Source of the DNA: Begonia masoniana
Taxonomy: Eukaryota; Streptophyta; Magnoliopsida; Cucurbitales; Begoniaceae
Length of the DNA: 64,000 nt
NCBI GenBank assembly: GCA_022432975.1
Contig: CM039502.1
Coordinates: 982,375-1,046,374 of the forward strand
Direction of reading: 5' to 3'
Shown: positions 1-13,525 of the stretch, in pieces
Layout: every line of letters starts with the position of its first letter
Position numbering within the stretch: position 1 is the first letter of the stretch
Made by a program: the position numbers and the translations under genes
Notes under the pieces: model-generated
The model's input: the letters and a program-made list of their open reading frames with translations, nothing else
What the model was told of the DNA's origin: nothing
Databases searched by the model: none

Positions 1-27
1 GATTAGAGAACAACAGGGGTTATTTAC

Positions 28-864
28 CTGCCTGAAACCACCTTTGCTATCTCTGTCCATCTATTACCAAATATTTTTTGAGCCTGCAATCCAACTTAAG
101 TTAAACATAATTAAATCATTTGTAAAACTATCTTTGAACATAAAATGAACACTTTCTGCTGAATGATTCAGGCCCTTAGAAGAAGGTACTTTATGTGATC
201 AACTCTTATGCTACTTCCACATCTTCTTGGCAAAAAAAAAAAAAAATAAGAGTATAGCCGCACACGAGCAGGTCTCATATTGAATGTAAAAGTCCATCTC
301 TTAGATGATAGAAGATATAGTTTTGGTGAATGACCTCACACAAGAGCAAATCTTCCTCAGGTGACCATCCCCCTTTCTTGAAATCAGAGTTCAAGTACGT
401 GTACCATCTGAAACATTATTGCACAGCCAAATCAGGTAAAACTGATATTCACAAAAAAATATATATATATATATTATTGCTTTAACTTTCACCTTCTTCT
501 ACACTGCCTTGTTGTTTTATCCTCGAATTTTGATGCGATGACAGACCAACTGCATGATAGATCAATACCAGACCATCAAATCTCCACATTTCCATGAAAA
601 AACCGATTCAAATGAAATGAATATTTCAATGAAAGTATATACTTTTCGGTTCCATGAAGCTTAATTTGCTGGCGCAGGATATCATCCTCCTGAGACTCAA
701 ATCAACCAGTGTCAGGAAGAGAAAAGGAAAGAAAAAGATCCAGAAGCCGGAAGAAAAAGGAGAAGCAAAGAATAATAGACCTGTTGACTCCAAGTGACGA
801 TGTGGCGCTCTTTCTTCTTCAACTCTTGGATATGGCTACCAATCTTATTATTCGTCTCCTGCAT
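28..864 (-). CDS. FLP: R2R3-MYB transcription factor, FOUR LIPS/MYB88 type (5' part; 3' end outside window)
   Basis: Five coding exons can be placed on the minus strand: 781-864, 643-689, 493-549, 335-407 and 28-83. All have GT/AG borders and phases that join exactly. The product starts MQETNNKIG and keeps the FLP-type sequence RHIVTWSQQ before repeat R2. R2 ends with TTRQCRRRWYTYLN at about residues 56-69, and R3 contains GGWSPEEDLLLCE and FGNRWTEIAKVVSG, ending near residue 105 at the last visible donor (27-26). This wording is typical of FLP/MYB88 and unlike most R2R3-MYBs. In Arabidopsis FLP and MYB88 are nuclear proteins that stop extra divisions of guard mother cells and regulate cell-cycle genes. 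The remaining exons lie beyond the left edge, so FLP and MYB88 cannot be told apart; the symbol is by family. The visible exons are intact. Confidence 0.93.
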
Positions 865-1730
865 TGGTTTCAGCTACTATTCAGTCTATTTCTGGAACTC
901 AACCTCCTTTGATCAAGCTTATAGCGGAAATGCTATCCCCTTTGTCGTATACAAAGTGAAAAAAACGAAAAAGTTCCTAAATCTCTTCCCACAATCTTTA
1001 CGCCTACTGTATGGTTCAAATAGGATCGTAAAAACAGCTTCTATAATATTGAATCGCCTCCGATCCTCACTTTCCTCGCTCCACCCTGATCCCTTCGAAG
1101 TTCAGAGATACCTAAATCACCATGAAATCGAAGGATAAAGAGAAAAAAAACAGAATCATCTATCACAAATCCGGTGATGACATTTAAAGCATATGCCTCG
1201 ATTTGAACAGAACAGAATAGGAAAACAATCATCTGATTTGTGTTTTATCATTTACGAATCCGGAGAAAATGGAAACAATCCAATCCTGATTATGAAACAT
1301 AAAACGACTAAATGGAGAATATAGATCTACGACCTCAATAGCACAGAAAAGGAAAAGGAAATCTACATTTAGGAACATTGGATTGAGCTTCCAGGCCCCG
1401 ATACTCGAGCATTGAGACCGTAAGCAAAATGGAAGAAGAAAGTCCAAAACGGGAGAAGAGTTCCTGAACTGATCAGACTAGTCTTTACTTGTTGGCAATG
1501 AAAAACTTCAGTAAAAATATACTATCGCCAGATTTCTCCCTCCCCCTCCCTTTCTCTCCCTACAAGTTCTGAAACTCCATAGCCTCCCTCTCTTTCTCTC
1601 TCCCAGTCGTCTGGATTTTCTCTGCGAAAAAGAAGGGAAAAGAAATTCATCAACAGATATAGTGCGCGGCCATCAGAGCAAGTTTGAAAAAGACAACGCT
1701 GAATTTGATGAACTCATTTTAATTAATGTA
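865..1730 (-). promoter_or_regulatory. Leader and probable promoter region of the FLP-like MYB gene
   Basis: Upstream of the MYB ATG, in transcript sense, the sequence is purine-rich at about 1500-1620 (runs of GA and GGGAGAGAGAAAG). It then passes into AT-rich DNA with TATA-like stretches around 1760-1800. This looks like a long GA-rich 5' leader of about 650-800 bases, possibly with a leader intron. No conserved peptide was recognised. The open frames on the plus strand at 709-912 and 794-1138 lie across exon 1 and the leader and look like chance ORFs. Leader extent and any intron are inferred. Confidence 0.4.
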
Positions 1731-1854
1731 TTGCGAAGATTTTATTGAAAAAATAATTATAATAATATATTATTAATATTTTATATCGATACTATATACC
1801 TCATTTATCTTCTCTATACCAAAGTTATTTGGGCGATTTGACTCAAATTTCCAA

Positions 1855-1990
1855 TAGACTAGAACCGTAGTATCAATCCCGGTTCTCAAGCTTGAAATCT
1901 CATGGTTTCTGTTTCCGGTTCCAGAACTGTAGAAACGTGGGTGACGGTTCCAATTCCGAAGTAGAATTGGATCGCGCCCACTCTTAATTA
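1855..1990. repeat. Degenerate repeat rich in GGTTCC/CCGGTT, possible hAT-like remnant
   Basis: A short stretch rich in CCGGTTC and GGTTCC motifs ends in GCGCCCACTCTTA. Its character resembles the stretch at about 43770-44115, which ends in GCGCACCCCTAA. Such TAGGGGTG/CACCCCTA-like termini are common in plant hAT-derived elements. No target duplication could be fixed. Confidence 0.3.
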
Positions 1991-2092
1991 AAACATCAAG
2001 TAAGAATTTTTTATTACTTTACGTGACATTTTCATTAAGTTTATTAAAAAAAATGATACGGTGTTATTTAATAAAGTAATATATATTATTTA

Positions 2093-2595
<503 letters not shown>

Positions 2596-2699
2596 ATTTA
2601 TATTTTAACGTGACATTTATGTATCATTTATTTATTTATTCATATTATCTATTAATTTAATTATTTATATTATACCATAATAATTAGATTAGTAAATGA

Positions 2700-3430
2700 A
2701 AAAAATCAAATTTACAAAATAAGTAATTGTAAATTAAAAAAAAAAAAAAAGACTTTCACAATGAGAAAATGAGACAATATTAAAGTTTTAAATGTTATTT
2801 GAATTATTATATGGTTTCGCTGTCATTGTGACAATATGACTTGATTTGATCGAGATTAGACCAAATAATCACGTGACAAATATTTTTTAAAAAAGATGAA
2901 AATAATTGATTAATTGTGGTATTAGTGTTCTAATCAAACTTTTAATTAAATCTTAGACTTAATTATTTCATAATTTTATTTTTTAAATTTGAAATTATAT
3001 ATCGAAGTGGGCATCACCATCTTCAATGTCTGCGATTTCAAAAATTCAGATCTTAATATATTATTTGTTTATTATTATTTATTTATTTATATTTATATGT
3101 CGCTCAAGCTTCATTATTATCTTCCTGAAGTGCTAGGCTGGCTCCACACGCCTTTTTAAGAGCGTGTTAGAAACGCTCTGTGAGTGTTACAAGAATGAAC
3201 AACCTAGTAGCTACCTACCTTCCCTAGCCTCTGCCATTTAATAATTGTGACATTTTCATATGTGAAAGTTCGTATTTTTAATAAATAAAATTTTTGAATT
3301 TCTTGTCGACCCATCCCTTTATAATATAAATGTAGACAACAAGATAAAATAAAATAATATAATTCAAAAATTCAAAAAATATGTCACCTACGACCTAAAT
3401 ATAAGTAGAAGCAGTGTAGAATTTCAAATG
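2700..3430. other. AT-rich intergenic DNA, no gene seen
   Basis: No exon-like sequence or RNA gene was recognised. There are scattered ATTT units near 3065-3100 and a poly(A) run at about 2737-2750. Confidence 0.5.
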
Positions 3431-3434
3431 CTGT

Positions 3435-3630
3435 TAGTACAATATTGTCTGTTTTAGGTCGTAGTCCGCACAGATTTATTCTTTGGATTAACTCAAAACC
3501 CGTTGTAGCAGATATAGAAAATAATTTTTTTTATAAACTATTCATTTTCCACAATCTCAAGAGATATGAGATTGTGCACCTCTATTGTTATGGGTTGAAC
3601 TTCATTATCAACTGAATTTTGAGTTGTCTT
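3435..3630 (+). repeat. Interspersed repeat, CAATATTGTC family, copy 1
   Basis: The copy opens with ACAATATTGTCTGTTTTAGG. It continues with the family marks CTCAAAACCCGTTGTA, TAAACTATTCATTTTC and GAGATTGTGCACCTC. The order matches the other copies in this window. Confidence 0.75.
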
Positions 3631-6600
3631 TACGTTCACATAGCAGACTGGAATAATAGTATATGAAATTTAAGAAATATGTACACTTACAACTTAGTCG
3701 CGACGCGGGTATCTTTTATGTTTACAATTGATAATTGTAGTGAATTTGAGTTTATTAAAATATAAGAGCTAAGTGGATTGTCTAGGCCTAGAGTAGTGAT
3801 TCATTCTCTCCACTATATGTAATTTTCTCTGTAGTTTTCACATTATTATGTTCAACTTGACTTGGGAGTTGGGTGTTAGGGATATTTATAATAACTCATC
3901 CTACATTTGAATTTGTTTGGCAAATTGAACACAAACAAATATTAAAATAAAAACCCTTTATGACCATACTTATATATACTAATACAATAATGTTTAACGC
4001 TTTGCATTACTTAACTTTCATTAAACTAAGATTATAATAATAGTTTGTTGTATTGCTCTATAAGGGTTTCTAGCAAGTTAATCTTGTGCAAAAGAGAAAT
4101 ACTATACAAAGATCATATACATGGAATTGGTAATTAAAACTTGTTTAGAGTTTTCATCTCTCTGTTAGAGTTTTACGACCTAAAACATATGCAATGTGTC
4201 ATAACGGTTTTGCTAATACTTGTTCACTTTAGACCGAAGTCTATGTAGTTTCTTCCGGATGGGGAAAATTTCAGTTATGAATCATTTCTTATAAGTGATT
4301 TTAGATTATGCAACATTTTTTTACAAGGATTAAACCCTCACAATTACTTGATCTTGAATAGTCATTGATTTCGTAAAGTGAATTGTCAGAAGTCACATTA
4401 TCAATCTTATTTATTTGAATTTTATAATTAGAGTATTACAATTTTCTACAAGTCGTTTAAGCTGTCATTGTAATTAGTCGTTTTTAATGTGAATTCTTCT
4501 CATCTGTTCGTATTTTTTTTTAATCTTAAAGTGCTGCTTATGTTTAACTTAGGGTAGATGAGAATGTGGTTGGCCTATTGGATGGGATGAGATGTAGTTA
4601 GGTAGAGTTAAATAAAAGAGGGAAGGAAGCAACTTCAAAACTTGAAAGGGTGGAGCCCTCATTGAAATGGCCATCCCACTTAGCCACTGTCTCTTTCACG
4701 TTGATAGCAAAATCTCCCGCCAAAATGCACTCACTAAATATAACGTCAATAAATACACTTGTATATAGGCTAAGTATACTTAAACGTCAAAGTATAAGAC
4801 TTCACATTCATTCTTATGAATAATCTAATCACAATGGTTAGAACTCGAAGTGCTCGTAGCTAACTCGTGTTCCAAACCGAACGATAATATATGATATTAA
4901 TCGAATTAAATATGCCATTTTTTTCAAAGAATGAGACACCCACAATAGCCCTAAACTTGTAATGCCTTGTCTAAACCTAAGTCTAGCTTACTTTTTATCT
5001 TCTTAGAAAAAAAGGGTGTTTTAGATTACCAATTTCAAAACGCGTAAGCTCCATGATTTGACAAATATTGGACGGTGTAATATTAGCTTAGAATCCGGTG
5101 ATAATTACTCTATAATGAGGCTCAAAGCGTGGTTAAATTTTTATAAAATATATAAAAAAAACAATGCCCAATTAATGTTCAATAATGGCAAGAGTTGACT
5201 GGTAGATAAAAGCATGCCTAATTAGAGGAAATGCAAATGTTAAAGTGGAGATAAACTTAGAGAGAGAGAGAGAGAGAGAGAGAGCTCAAGTTCCAAAAGA
5301 GATCGATAGTTTGATAAGATGGTCGATGGAGCCTTGGAGGTGGGGCTTCTTCGTTACCACAAAATGGAGAACTCTTTATATCATTACAAACTAATAGAGG
5401 CCACCCCACCAATCACAGCTTGCCAGGTTTTTACTTTTTAGAGAGAGAGAGAGAGAGATATTAATACAAAATTATTGAACGAGATTATCATAATAATCCT
5501 ACTTTAAATGAAGTCTAATCCAAAAACGATATGGATTTTGCAGCTTATACCTTTTTTTTTTATTTTTTTTACTTTGGCACTAAATATTATCAATCATTTT
5601 CTTCAAATTTTCCATTAAATTGCATATTAAAAACAGAAAAATATTAGAGAAATAAGTTTAAATTAATTATTTAATGATGATATGAAATTCTAAAACCTTA
5701 AAAGCGATGCAGTCAAATTATTATATGTTTTTCTTATTCTTAAATTACCTTTCCGAAAGAAGATTGTTGAACACATGGACACACATTGTAACCTATTTTG
5801 TTACTCAAAATTTCCTTTTTCTCTATTCAACACAATCACAAAGTACAAACCATTGTTTTGATTTTTAATTATGCTGTCTTGTTTTTTGTGTGCATTTGTT
5901 TGAATAATAATATAAGAGTAGGTTATATTTATTTTTTATTCTTACTCTTTAATTCTTATTTGTCAAGTATTTATCGGTGTAATTAATTTAATAAATTAGA
6001 AAATATTAAAATAATTCATTAATTACATAGATCAATATTTGTCACGTCTAGAAATAAGAATATAAAGTTGAACTAGATTGCTTACATGACGGGATTTATT
6101 TGTGATTTATTTGTAGGGGAGTCCGGTTTCTGCTTTGTTATAACGCTCCCTAATCATTACTTTTTCCCTAAATCATGTGGGACTCATCAAAAGAGGAGGA
6201 GAAAGTAGAATAAAGAAAGGCTGAAAAGATAATTTTTTTTAATTTTTTGATCACCAAAAATAAAGCCACCCATGGGATTTTTTTTTAATTCACTTTTATT
6301 TTTTATTTTATTATATTAAATTTTTGAATGCGACAATTTAAACATTGAACTATTAAATTTTTATTTAATTTAAATCATAGATCAAACACATATGCAAAAT
6401 AATGCGAATTGATAACTATTTCTTTAATGAAGTGAATCACTCTCTTAATTCGTTTGTCTAAAGATTAAACGGTCGTAATAGTAATAATACGTAAAGATCT
6501 TCTACGTGTATCTCTATTAATTTCAATAAATTTAAAAAATTAATTTAAAAAATTAGCTTTAACTTTTGATTAGATTAAACTTGTTATTTTTCTGATGTAA

Positions 6601-7605
6601 CGGAATGTCCAAATTAAAATTGAAATAATGAAAATTAAAAGTAGAAAACACATAAATATAACCAAACGATGTCGTTTCATGGTGTTGTAAAATAGGAGTT
6701 GGAGAATGTACAATCAAAATCAGCATTACTTTATTTTATATTATTTTTGGTGATTTGAATGGTTGGATCAAGGCTTTTGCTGTAAACATAAAACTTGAAT
6801 TGAATTTTTGGAGCCGTTGATCGGGTTCTTCTTTGGGAATCGGTTGCCGACCCGATGATTTTGCTCCGGTCCGTCCAATTGTCCTGATATTTTCCATCAT
6901 GGGTGGCAAAATATTTCACGAAATGAATCATATGAGAACAGTGAAATAAAGTAGAGAGGGAAAGACCCCACGTGTGGAACATAAATTATTAAAAAACATT
7001 AAACTATGAAAATGTATCACTTTTATGGACTTGTCATGTTGTCTAGCTTGGGATTCCTACATGTTACTTACTCTATGCGGGTGGGAACCCCATTTTCATA
7101 TTAAAGCCACCTTTTCTCTCTCTACCCCCTTTCTCTCTCTCTCTCTCTCTCATGCAAGCACGCTCTTGTTAAAGAGAAATGTTTGAGAGAATCCCATGTA
7201 CCTTGTCCTTATGTTCCTTTTCATGGTTGTTCTTGTAATTTATGTTGTGTTCCTCTTGGGATTACTCTACTCCCTTGTTTTTGCTTTTATCAGCTCCTAA
7301 TTTTAACTACACAAGTGTGGGGTGGGATTACTTTTATTGATATTTCTTTGCCATGACCTAACCTACATGTATTTAGGTAGGAAGAGGGTTTGGTGGGAAT
7401 TAGGGTTTGGCCAAAAGACAACAAAAGGGGGAAGTGGTTGATTCTTTTTACATTTTTTTCTCCATTGTCATGAAAATGTTACGCTTCTATTTCTACTGAT
7501 ATTGTTTGCTGCATTATTATTAAGTTAGATTTTACTCTAAAATATCTTAAAGAAGTTGAAAACGACATATTTGTGACAGTCTGTCATGTGACGACAATGA
7601 GTGCT
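3630..7605. other. Intergenic DNA, no gene seen
   Basis: About 4 kb without a supportable gene. It holds (GA)n microsatellites at about 5261-5284 and 5441-5458 and a (CT)n tract at about 7134-7151. Short open frames at 5798-5986 and 6731-6982 have no recognisable family features. The less AT-rich part at about 7030-7450 could be transcribed, but nothing specific supports this. Confidence 0.45.
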
Positions 7606-7785
7606 CAATGTGAGGGTCCAGTTCATATAAGTGGGAGTGTACAATCTCACATCACTTGAGAGAGTGAAAAATACATGGTTTATAAGTAGTTTCCCTCCCC
7701 ACCTAGTATAACGCGTTTTGGGTTAACTCCAAGAATAAATCCAAGCAAGTTTCGGCTCAAAACGAATAATATTGTACTGAGAAAA
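7605..7785 (-). repeat. Interspersed repeat, CAATATTGTC family, copy 2 (inverted)
   Basis: The reverse complement shows AGTACAATATTATTCG, then AACGCGTTATACTAGGT, TATAAACCATG and GATTGTACACTCCC in family order. Confidence 0.7.
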
Positions 7786-8647
7786 TCAAATGACGTTATA
7801 ACATTACTTATGAAGTATTGTCTTTCACTTCTCAAAAATTACGTGAGATTACTCAGTTTTACCTATTTGTAGATTTATGGCCTTTGCAAGAGTGTCAGTT
7901 GCAAATAACGTAAGAACAAGTAAACCAATGCTCTTTCACTGAAAAGTAAATTAATGTAGATTTCTGTGTTGTGATTTACTAATACACGGTCTTATTTTTA
8001 TCACTTTCAGTGAATAAAAGTAAAAGCTTTCACGAGTTTTCTTTTTAATCCACATTCTTGATGATTTTCAATTGCTCAACAAACAAAAAAATCAAAACCT
8101 ATAAGATATTAGAATCATAAGATTAGAGAAAATTATATTGTGAATAGTCAAGAAAAGAAGAGATAATAATCATGTTCATGAAATGGGACACAACTCCACT
8201 ACTTGAACTTCTTTCTCACTACATCTATCCTTTCTATCAAGTACCTCCATGAGCGATGCATTTGATTAAACAAATGCTTCTACTTTTCCATTTAGTGATC
8301 CATTTCATTATTTTTAGTTAAAGAATGACTGGGTGAGAGTTTTTTGCTTGTTCATAGAAAAGTTGATGTCTCAAAATGTTAGGAGAAAAAACATCATGCA
8401 AACAAGCATAGAAAGTTAGACTTTTTAACCCTCGGATGCGGCGAAATTATGCACACTTGCTACTGCAAATTTTATTTCGATTAATACGACTGGAATTTGG
8501 TATGGCAATCCACTGTATGTAGACAATGATAGTCCAAAATCATGTAACTATAAGGGCACTACCATGCCAAAAAAGTTTCACGATTTAATATTGTATTAAA
8601 CTATAGATAAATAATTGATAACCAGAGTTCTCTTATCAATTTAATAT

Positions 8648-8722
8648 AATGTGTTTGGGATAAAACCCGAGAACAAAATCAGATAGATTTTACTCAAAAC
8701 AGATAATATTGTATTGTAAAAT
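8648..8722 (-). repeat. Interspersed repeat, CAATATTGTC family, truncated copy 3 (inverted)
   Basis: Only the terminal part is seen. On the reverse strand CAATACAATATTATCTG is followed by TTTGAGTAAAATC and GTTCTCGGG. The inner part of the unit is missing. Confidence 0.5.
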
Positions 8723-9249
8723 CATCAAACTTATAGATTTCATATTTTTAAGAGAGAATTTATTAATCATTCAAGTTTCCACTTCTATTTTACAGGCTAC
8801 ATTTTTAATTTAAAAATAATAATAATAAGGAAATGGGCGAATTTACTTTATATTATATGATAGAATGGCCTTGACAAGAAGCAGAGGAAGAGAGGCCATG
8901 TACCAGAGTCTTCCTGCAAACTAACAAAGGAGAACCATGGCCATTGAGTTGCTCTTCTCAACGATCAAATGGGTCCTTTGCATTTGCCTTCACCCTCTTT
9001 CCTCAAAGATACTATATAATAAATTAAATATATCAGAGTACTTTCAATTTTTTTGAATGTATAATTTTTCATTTAAATTAGGTTAGTTTTGTTGTATGAT
9101 TTACAATTTTAAAGTATTCAATAAACTCAAAATAATGATTTCTTAGTATTGAAAGTAATAATAATTGTGTCATCACACTGTGTGAAGACAAAAACGATCT
9201 AAAATTCTGTTGATTGTGAGGATTCATGTAGAGTCCCAATGTGTTTAAA

Positions 9250-9634
9250 TTATAATATTGTCTGTTTTGGATCAAAGCCCGTACAAATTTGTTATTGAGA
9301 TTAGCTCAAAACGTGTTGCACTGGGTAGGAATAAGAACTTTATTAATAAACCACTCAATTTTCACTCTTCAAAGCGATACGGGATTGTGCACCTCCACAT
9401 GTATGAATTAGGCTCTCACAATCAACAGAATCTTGTATCATCCTTGCTTTCACTTGGCGGGCTGCCACAACTCAACCCGGATCAGTGAGATGCACAATTT
9501 CATATCGTTTGTGAGACTAGAAGGTGAATGGTTTACTAGAAGAGTTGTCATCTCTACTTAATACAACGCGTTTTTAGTTAAACATAAGAACAAAATAGTG
9601 TGGACTACGGTTCAAAACGGACAATATTGTATTA
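9250..9634. mobile_element. Foldback (inverted-pair) element of the CAATATTGTC repeat family
   Basis: Two head-to-head arms of about 170 bp face each other. The left arm begins ATAATATTGTCTGTTTTGG and carries CTCAAAACGTGTTGCACT and GGGATTGTGCACCTCC. The right arm, read in reverse, begins AATACAATATTGTCCGTTTT and carries AAACGCGTTGTATTAAG and GAAATTGTGCATCTC. The centre (about 9430-9480) contains CACTTGGCGGGCTGCCAC. This is the most complete copy here and gives the family a MITE-like structure. The arms have diverged and no clear target duplication was found. Confidence 0.65.
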
Positions 9635-9649
9635 GAACGACGTGTGGAT

Positions 9650-11950
9650 CCACAATGATTCTATTTAATAGAACACTCATCACTCTCTTCAATCAAATCG
9701 TCTGATCATCTCTTGTTGATTATCATTTGTAGTTCTTTCTTTACGTTTGCTTTCTGGGCAAACACTGATAAGAAAATGACAGAAAAGAAAGATGGAGAAT
9801 GGTCAAAAGTTGCAATTGAAAGCCAGCAAAACGCAGTTTCAGAGCTACTTTTCATTACCTGAAATTTCATACCTTTTCAGCCAAAACCCTACTCTTTCTT
9901 TTTTCTTTCCATCACCTCTCCAATCTTTCAATTTACACTTCATCACTACATGTTTCATGTAATATGTCTATTCTTCTTCCCCCGCAGTTATCCGACTCGG
10001 GACTTGAAAATGAACGTTAACTCAACAAGAATGTACGGTGCTAGAGTTTTGACGTATAACATATGAGATTACGAGTAAGAAGACTATCGTCTTCGTTTTT
10101 TTTTATCATCTTCGGAGATAGATGATTTAGATATAAGCAACCCGTCCAAAATCAAGTTTTGATATTAGCATCAATGAGGAGAGATAATATGAATATCTTT
10201 TAGATAAATAAAAAGATTTGCATTAATTTTTTAGAATTATTTTCTTCAAAAAAAAAAAAAAAAAAAAAAAAAAACCCAGGTTTCATTTAACAGTTGGGTC
10301 TGGTTTTATAAATATGGGCCTTGGTTATAACACAAAGCCCATAAAAGAGAACGATTTGTTGTTTTTCTCTCTCTGTTTTTACTATTTCTCTCTCTAGTCT
10401 TAGTAGGTCTTACTATTTATTTATTCATTTTAAACTTAATGATGGGTCTTTATAACCATTTATTAAATAACTTAAGTTAATAAATAAATGAGTATAACCC
10501 AACATTGTTTCATATATAATATGCTATAGAATCACATTTAACGTGTTCACAACTTGTCGCCTTCTCGCAACATATTTCACTTATAAGAAAATAACGAGAG
10601 ACTCCGTCGACTCGGGCCTCAACTCATCTACTATTTGAGGGGACTTGTTTTTATATTTTCAAATTAAAAAAATAATAATAAATCTAACTAATGACCAGCC
10701 ATGATCTAAGCAACAATACAATAGAAGGGTTGTTCTTAAGTAACCCTAAAAGTGAATAAATATATTAATTTAATTATTTTCAAATAATTTGATCTGACAG
10801 AATCTCATCCCATGAGATTTATGGAACAAACTTTCTTGAATAAAAAAATGCATTTAAATAATAATAATAAAAAGAAGTATATTTCCATTTCCAGCTAGAG
10901 AGAAGATTAAATATATTAAGAGCACATGATCCGATGAATAAAAGAAAATAAAATATTAAATATTAAATAGTAGATTGTCAACTTTGAGATTTTGCAAATC
11001 AAGAAGAGTGAAAGGATGAACACTTCGTCTTGATTAGCCTCACATGGCTGGGTTAGGATTAATGAGTCATTGGGCAATTCCCTTTTCCCCAATTAGCTGT
11101 CTCTTTTTTTTTTTTTTTTTTGAGATGAGCTTTTAGTTATCAATAATTTAGATTTATTAGATAAATTTTAAACTTTATCGTCCATTTTTCCATTAAATTA
11201 AACACGTAAATCTCATATTTTTTATTTTAATAAAGGGTTTTAAAATATTCCTAATCTCTCTAATGATTATTAACCCGATTTCGAACTCTATCACCCGGTT
11301 AAAATAGAATTCGAAATTAGATTTTAAATAGGTAAAAAAGGTTAGAAATTGAATTAAAACACCTTATTAAACGAAATACATGGTATCAACCTATTGATTT
11401 TAATGGATAAATTGACGACAATGTTCAAATTGTAAATAGTTGAAAAGTTGAAGTTCAATTAGTCCAAAAAATAAATTTAACATTTAAATCTAAATTACAC
11501 TTTCCTCCATGTATTCTAGTTTGGATGGGATTAATATATATTTATAGTAAATTTAAATTATTAAACTATAATAATTACCTCATCTTTCTAATGTGAAATT
11601 AATTCTTACAAAATGATTTTTTTTAATTATTTTAATTAAAAAATAAAATACAAATGATTAGCAGTTAATTTCTTAGTCGATGATAGAAAGAAGAGGAAAA
11701 TAATCTGCAGATGTCCCCCCCTCCCTCTCGTCACGGGAATTAACCATTTCTAGCTTTCCTTGTTTTCTTCTTCCTTCTTCTGTTTGTCTTCTTTCACTGT
11801 TGGACTGTGTGCACGATTCTCTCTCTCTCTCTCTCTCTCTCTCAAATGTTCATTAATGGTGTTTTGAATTTTGGGCAGATGCTGTACGCCAATGGAACTA
11901 CAAGATGATTCTCTCTCCCTTTCCTCCAACTTACTTCTACCCTTCTACAT
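9650..11950. other. Intergenic DNA, no gene seen
   Basis: This stretch is AT-rich with homopolymer runs (poly(A) at about 10247-10274, poly(T) at about 11105-11120) and a (CT)n tract at about 11818-11843. Its right end may include downstream sequence of the HD-Zip gene. No exon or RNA gene was recognised. Confidence 0.5.
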
Positions 11951-12257
11951 TTACAGTTCAATACATTATGAAAAGTAAATGGGTAAAAATGTAGAGAAAA
12001 TTGAGAGAACTCAACTCAGGAAATGCTTATTAATTCAAAAATGGCAGAAATTTGCAGAAAAATGCTCAAACGAGATTGTTTATTTCTTGAAGATGTTTAA
12101 ATTCTTGATTATATCATATTTGATGAGAGTTTATACATACAGCAATCTAAATGAACAAAAACCATCAACTTTAATCGAGAAAAAAAAAATGAAAAAGAGA
12201 AGAACTGATCAAACTTGTCGATGGAGAGACTGTTCAACACTGATACTGTATTTAAGT

Positions 12258-13346
12258 TCAATTAAAATGTTGATTCTCCAACCACGGCCACAGCCCACCG
12301 GACTGATCATCGATCCCGCAAAACATGTTGCTGAGGCTTTCTTCTTTCCCCATCTGTTCGATCTTATGGCAATGGAGCTCAGATCTCGATGGGTTCTGAA
12401 AGAGCTGAGCTACGCCAGGCGCTCTAATGGCGGCTGGAAACAAAGGCCTTCTCGTTGGATGGTTGGGTAAAGGGCTATCGATGGCGGGTGTTCTAGAAAT
12501 ATCCAGTTTTACATCGGAGCTGTTCTCGCTCCGGTTGCTGCATGATCCTTCTGTTTCTTTGTTCAGATTGATCGATTCTGTAGGCTCTCTACTTTTCAGA
12601 GCCAATATCTGTAAGAATAATTCAAGCAATAAAAATGGAGAAATATAGAAAGAAACTCAAGTGATTCTTAACTCTGTTTATGTTGTTTTTTTTCTTGTAG
12701 GAATCTTTGTTACCCTCCGAAAAGCTGAATAAACTTGGAAAAAATCAATCAATTATTGCTTTGAAGTGGTTAGAATCCAGAAGAAAAATTGGACAAAATT
12801 TTTGAAAATCTCGATCCATGGGAGAAAAAGTCAAAAGCTTCAGCTTTTATGGATCTTGTCTTCCAACTTCTAGAAATTCCACTAATCAAAACCAGCAAAC
12901 CTGGAAAAAAATGGAATCCATTAAGATCAACGAACCTCAGCCTGAAGCTTTTGATTCTGGGTCTGTAGCGCTTCGTTATCAGCTTTAATGGCTTCGAACT
13001 GTCGTTTGAGAAGATCGTAATCTTTCTCCAACTGCTTCGTCTTCCACCTAGCTCTTCTGTTCTGAAACCAAATCGCAATCTGTCGAGGCTGCAGATTAAG
13101 AGTTCGAGCCAACTGCATTTTTCTCTCCGGCTCCAGCTTATTTCCCAGCTCGAAGTTCTTCTCCAGAGTCTTCACCTGCTCCATGTTTAGCCTCCTCTTC
13201 TTCTCTCCTGCTTGCGATCCATCGTCCGACAAATCATCCTCCCCATTGTTTGCTTCCTCACCCATTTCAATTCCAGAAAACGACATGGATCTCTTCCCTA
13301 AAAACGACGCCACTCCTGCAATCACACCCTTAGAGTTGTAAGCAGG

Positions 13347-13383
<37 letters not shown>

Positions 13384-13510
13384 CATGAAAGTCCTGAGGA
13401 GTACACGGGGGAAGAATCGAGTTCAGAGTAGAGGGAGGTTGATGTTCATCTTCCTGGGGAACTTGTGGGATGAAATTTGCAGGGAAGAAAGCCATCCAAT
13501 TGCTTGACAT
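12258..13510 (-). CDS. HD-Zip class I homeodomain-leucine zipper transcription factor, ATHB13 type
   Basis: There are three exons on the minus strand: 13384-13510, 12936-13315 and 12258-12608. They join in phase to give 285 residues and end in a TGA. The N-terminus has MAFFPANF and an FLGKRS motif (about residues 47-52). The homeodomain spans about 81-136, with [14 protein letters not shown] in helix 3. The leucine zipper follows immediately ([12 protein letters not shown]). The C-terminus keeps [17 protein letters not shown] and ends [14 protein letters not shown], both typical of the ATHB13/ATHB23 subgroup. These are nuclear activators or repressors that bind CAATNATTG-type sites and act in growth and stress responses. 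The ATG at 13510 was chosen because the codon before it is TTG and it matches the family start. Intron 1 is only 68 bp and mostly (TC)n. All exons are open. Confidence 0.95.
13350..13380. repeat. (GA)n microsatellite inside HD-Zip intron 1
   Basis: About 15 GA units fill nearly half of the 68-bp intron. In the transcript they form a (UC)n tract starting four bases after the 5' splice site. Confidence 0.9.
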
Positions 13511-13525
13511 CAACCTTGGACGAAG

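Noticed and set aside
794..1138. Plus-strand frame of 114 codons near the left edge
   Set aside because: It runs over exon 1 and the leader of the minus-strand MYB gene, whose splice sites and protein match are unambiguous.
8880..9000. Block with AACAAAGGAGAACC considered as a miR399-type precursor or target mimic
   Set aside because: The match to miR399 (TGCCAAAGGAGA...) is partial and the complementary arm is absent.
11979..12470. Plus-strand frame of 163 codons
   Set aside because: It overlaps the last exon of the HD-Zip gene on the opposite strand, and its translation has no family features.
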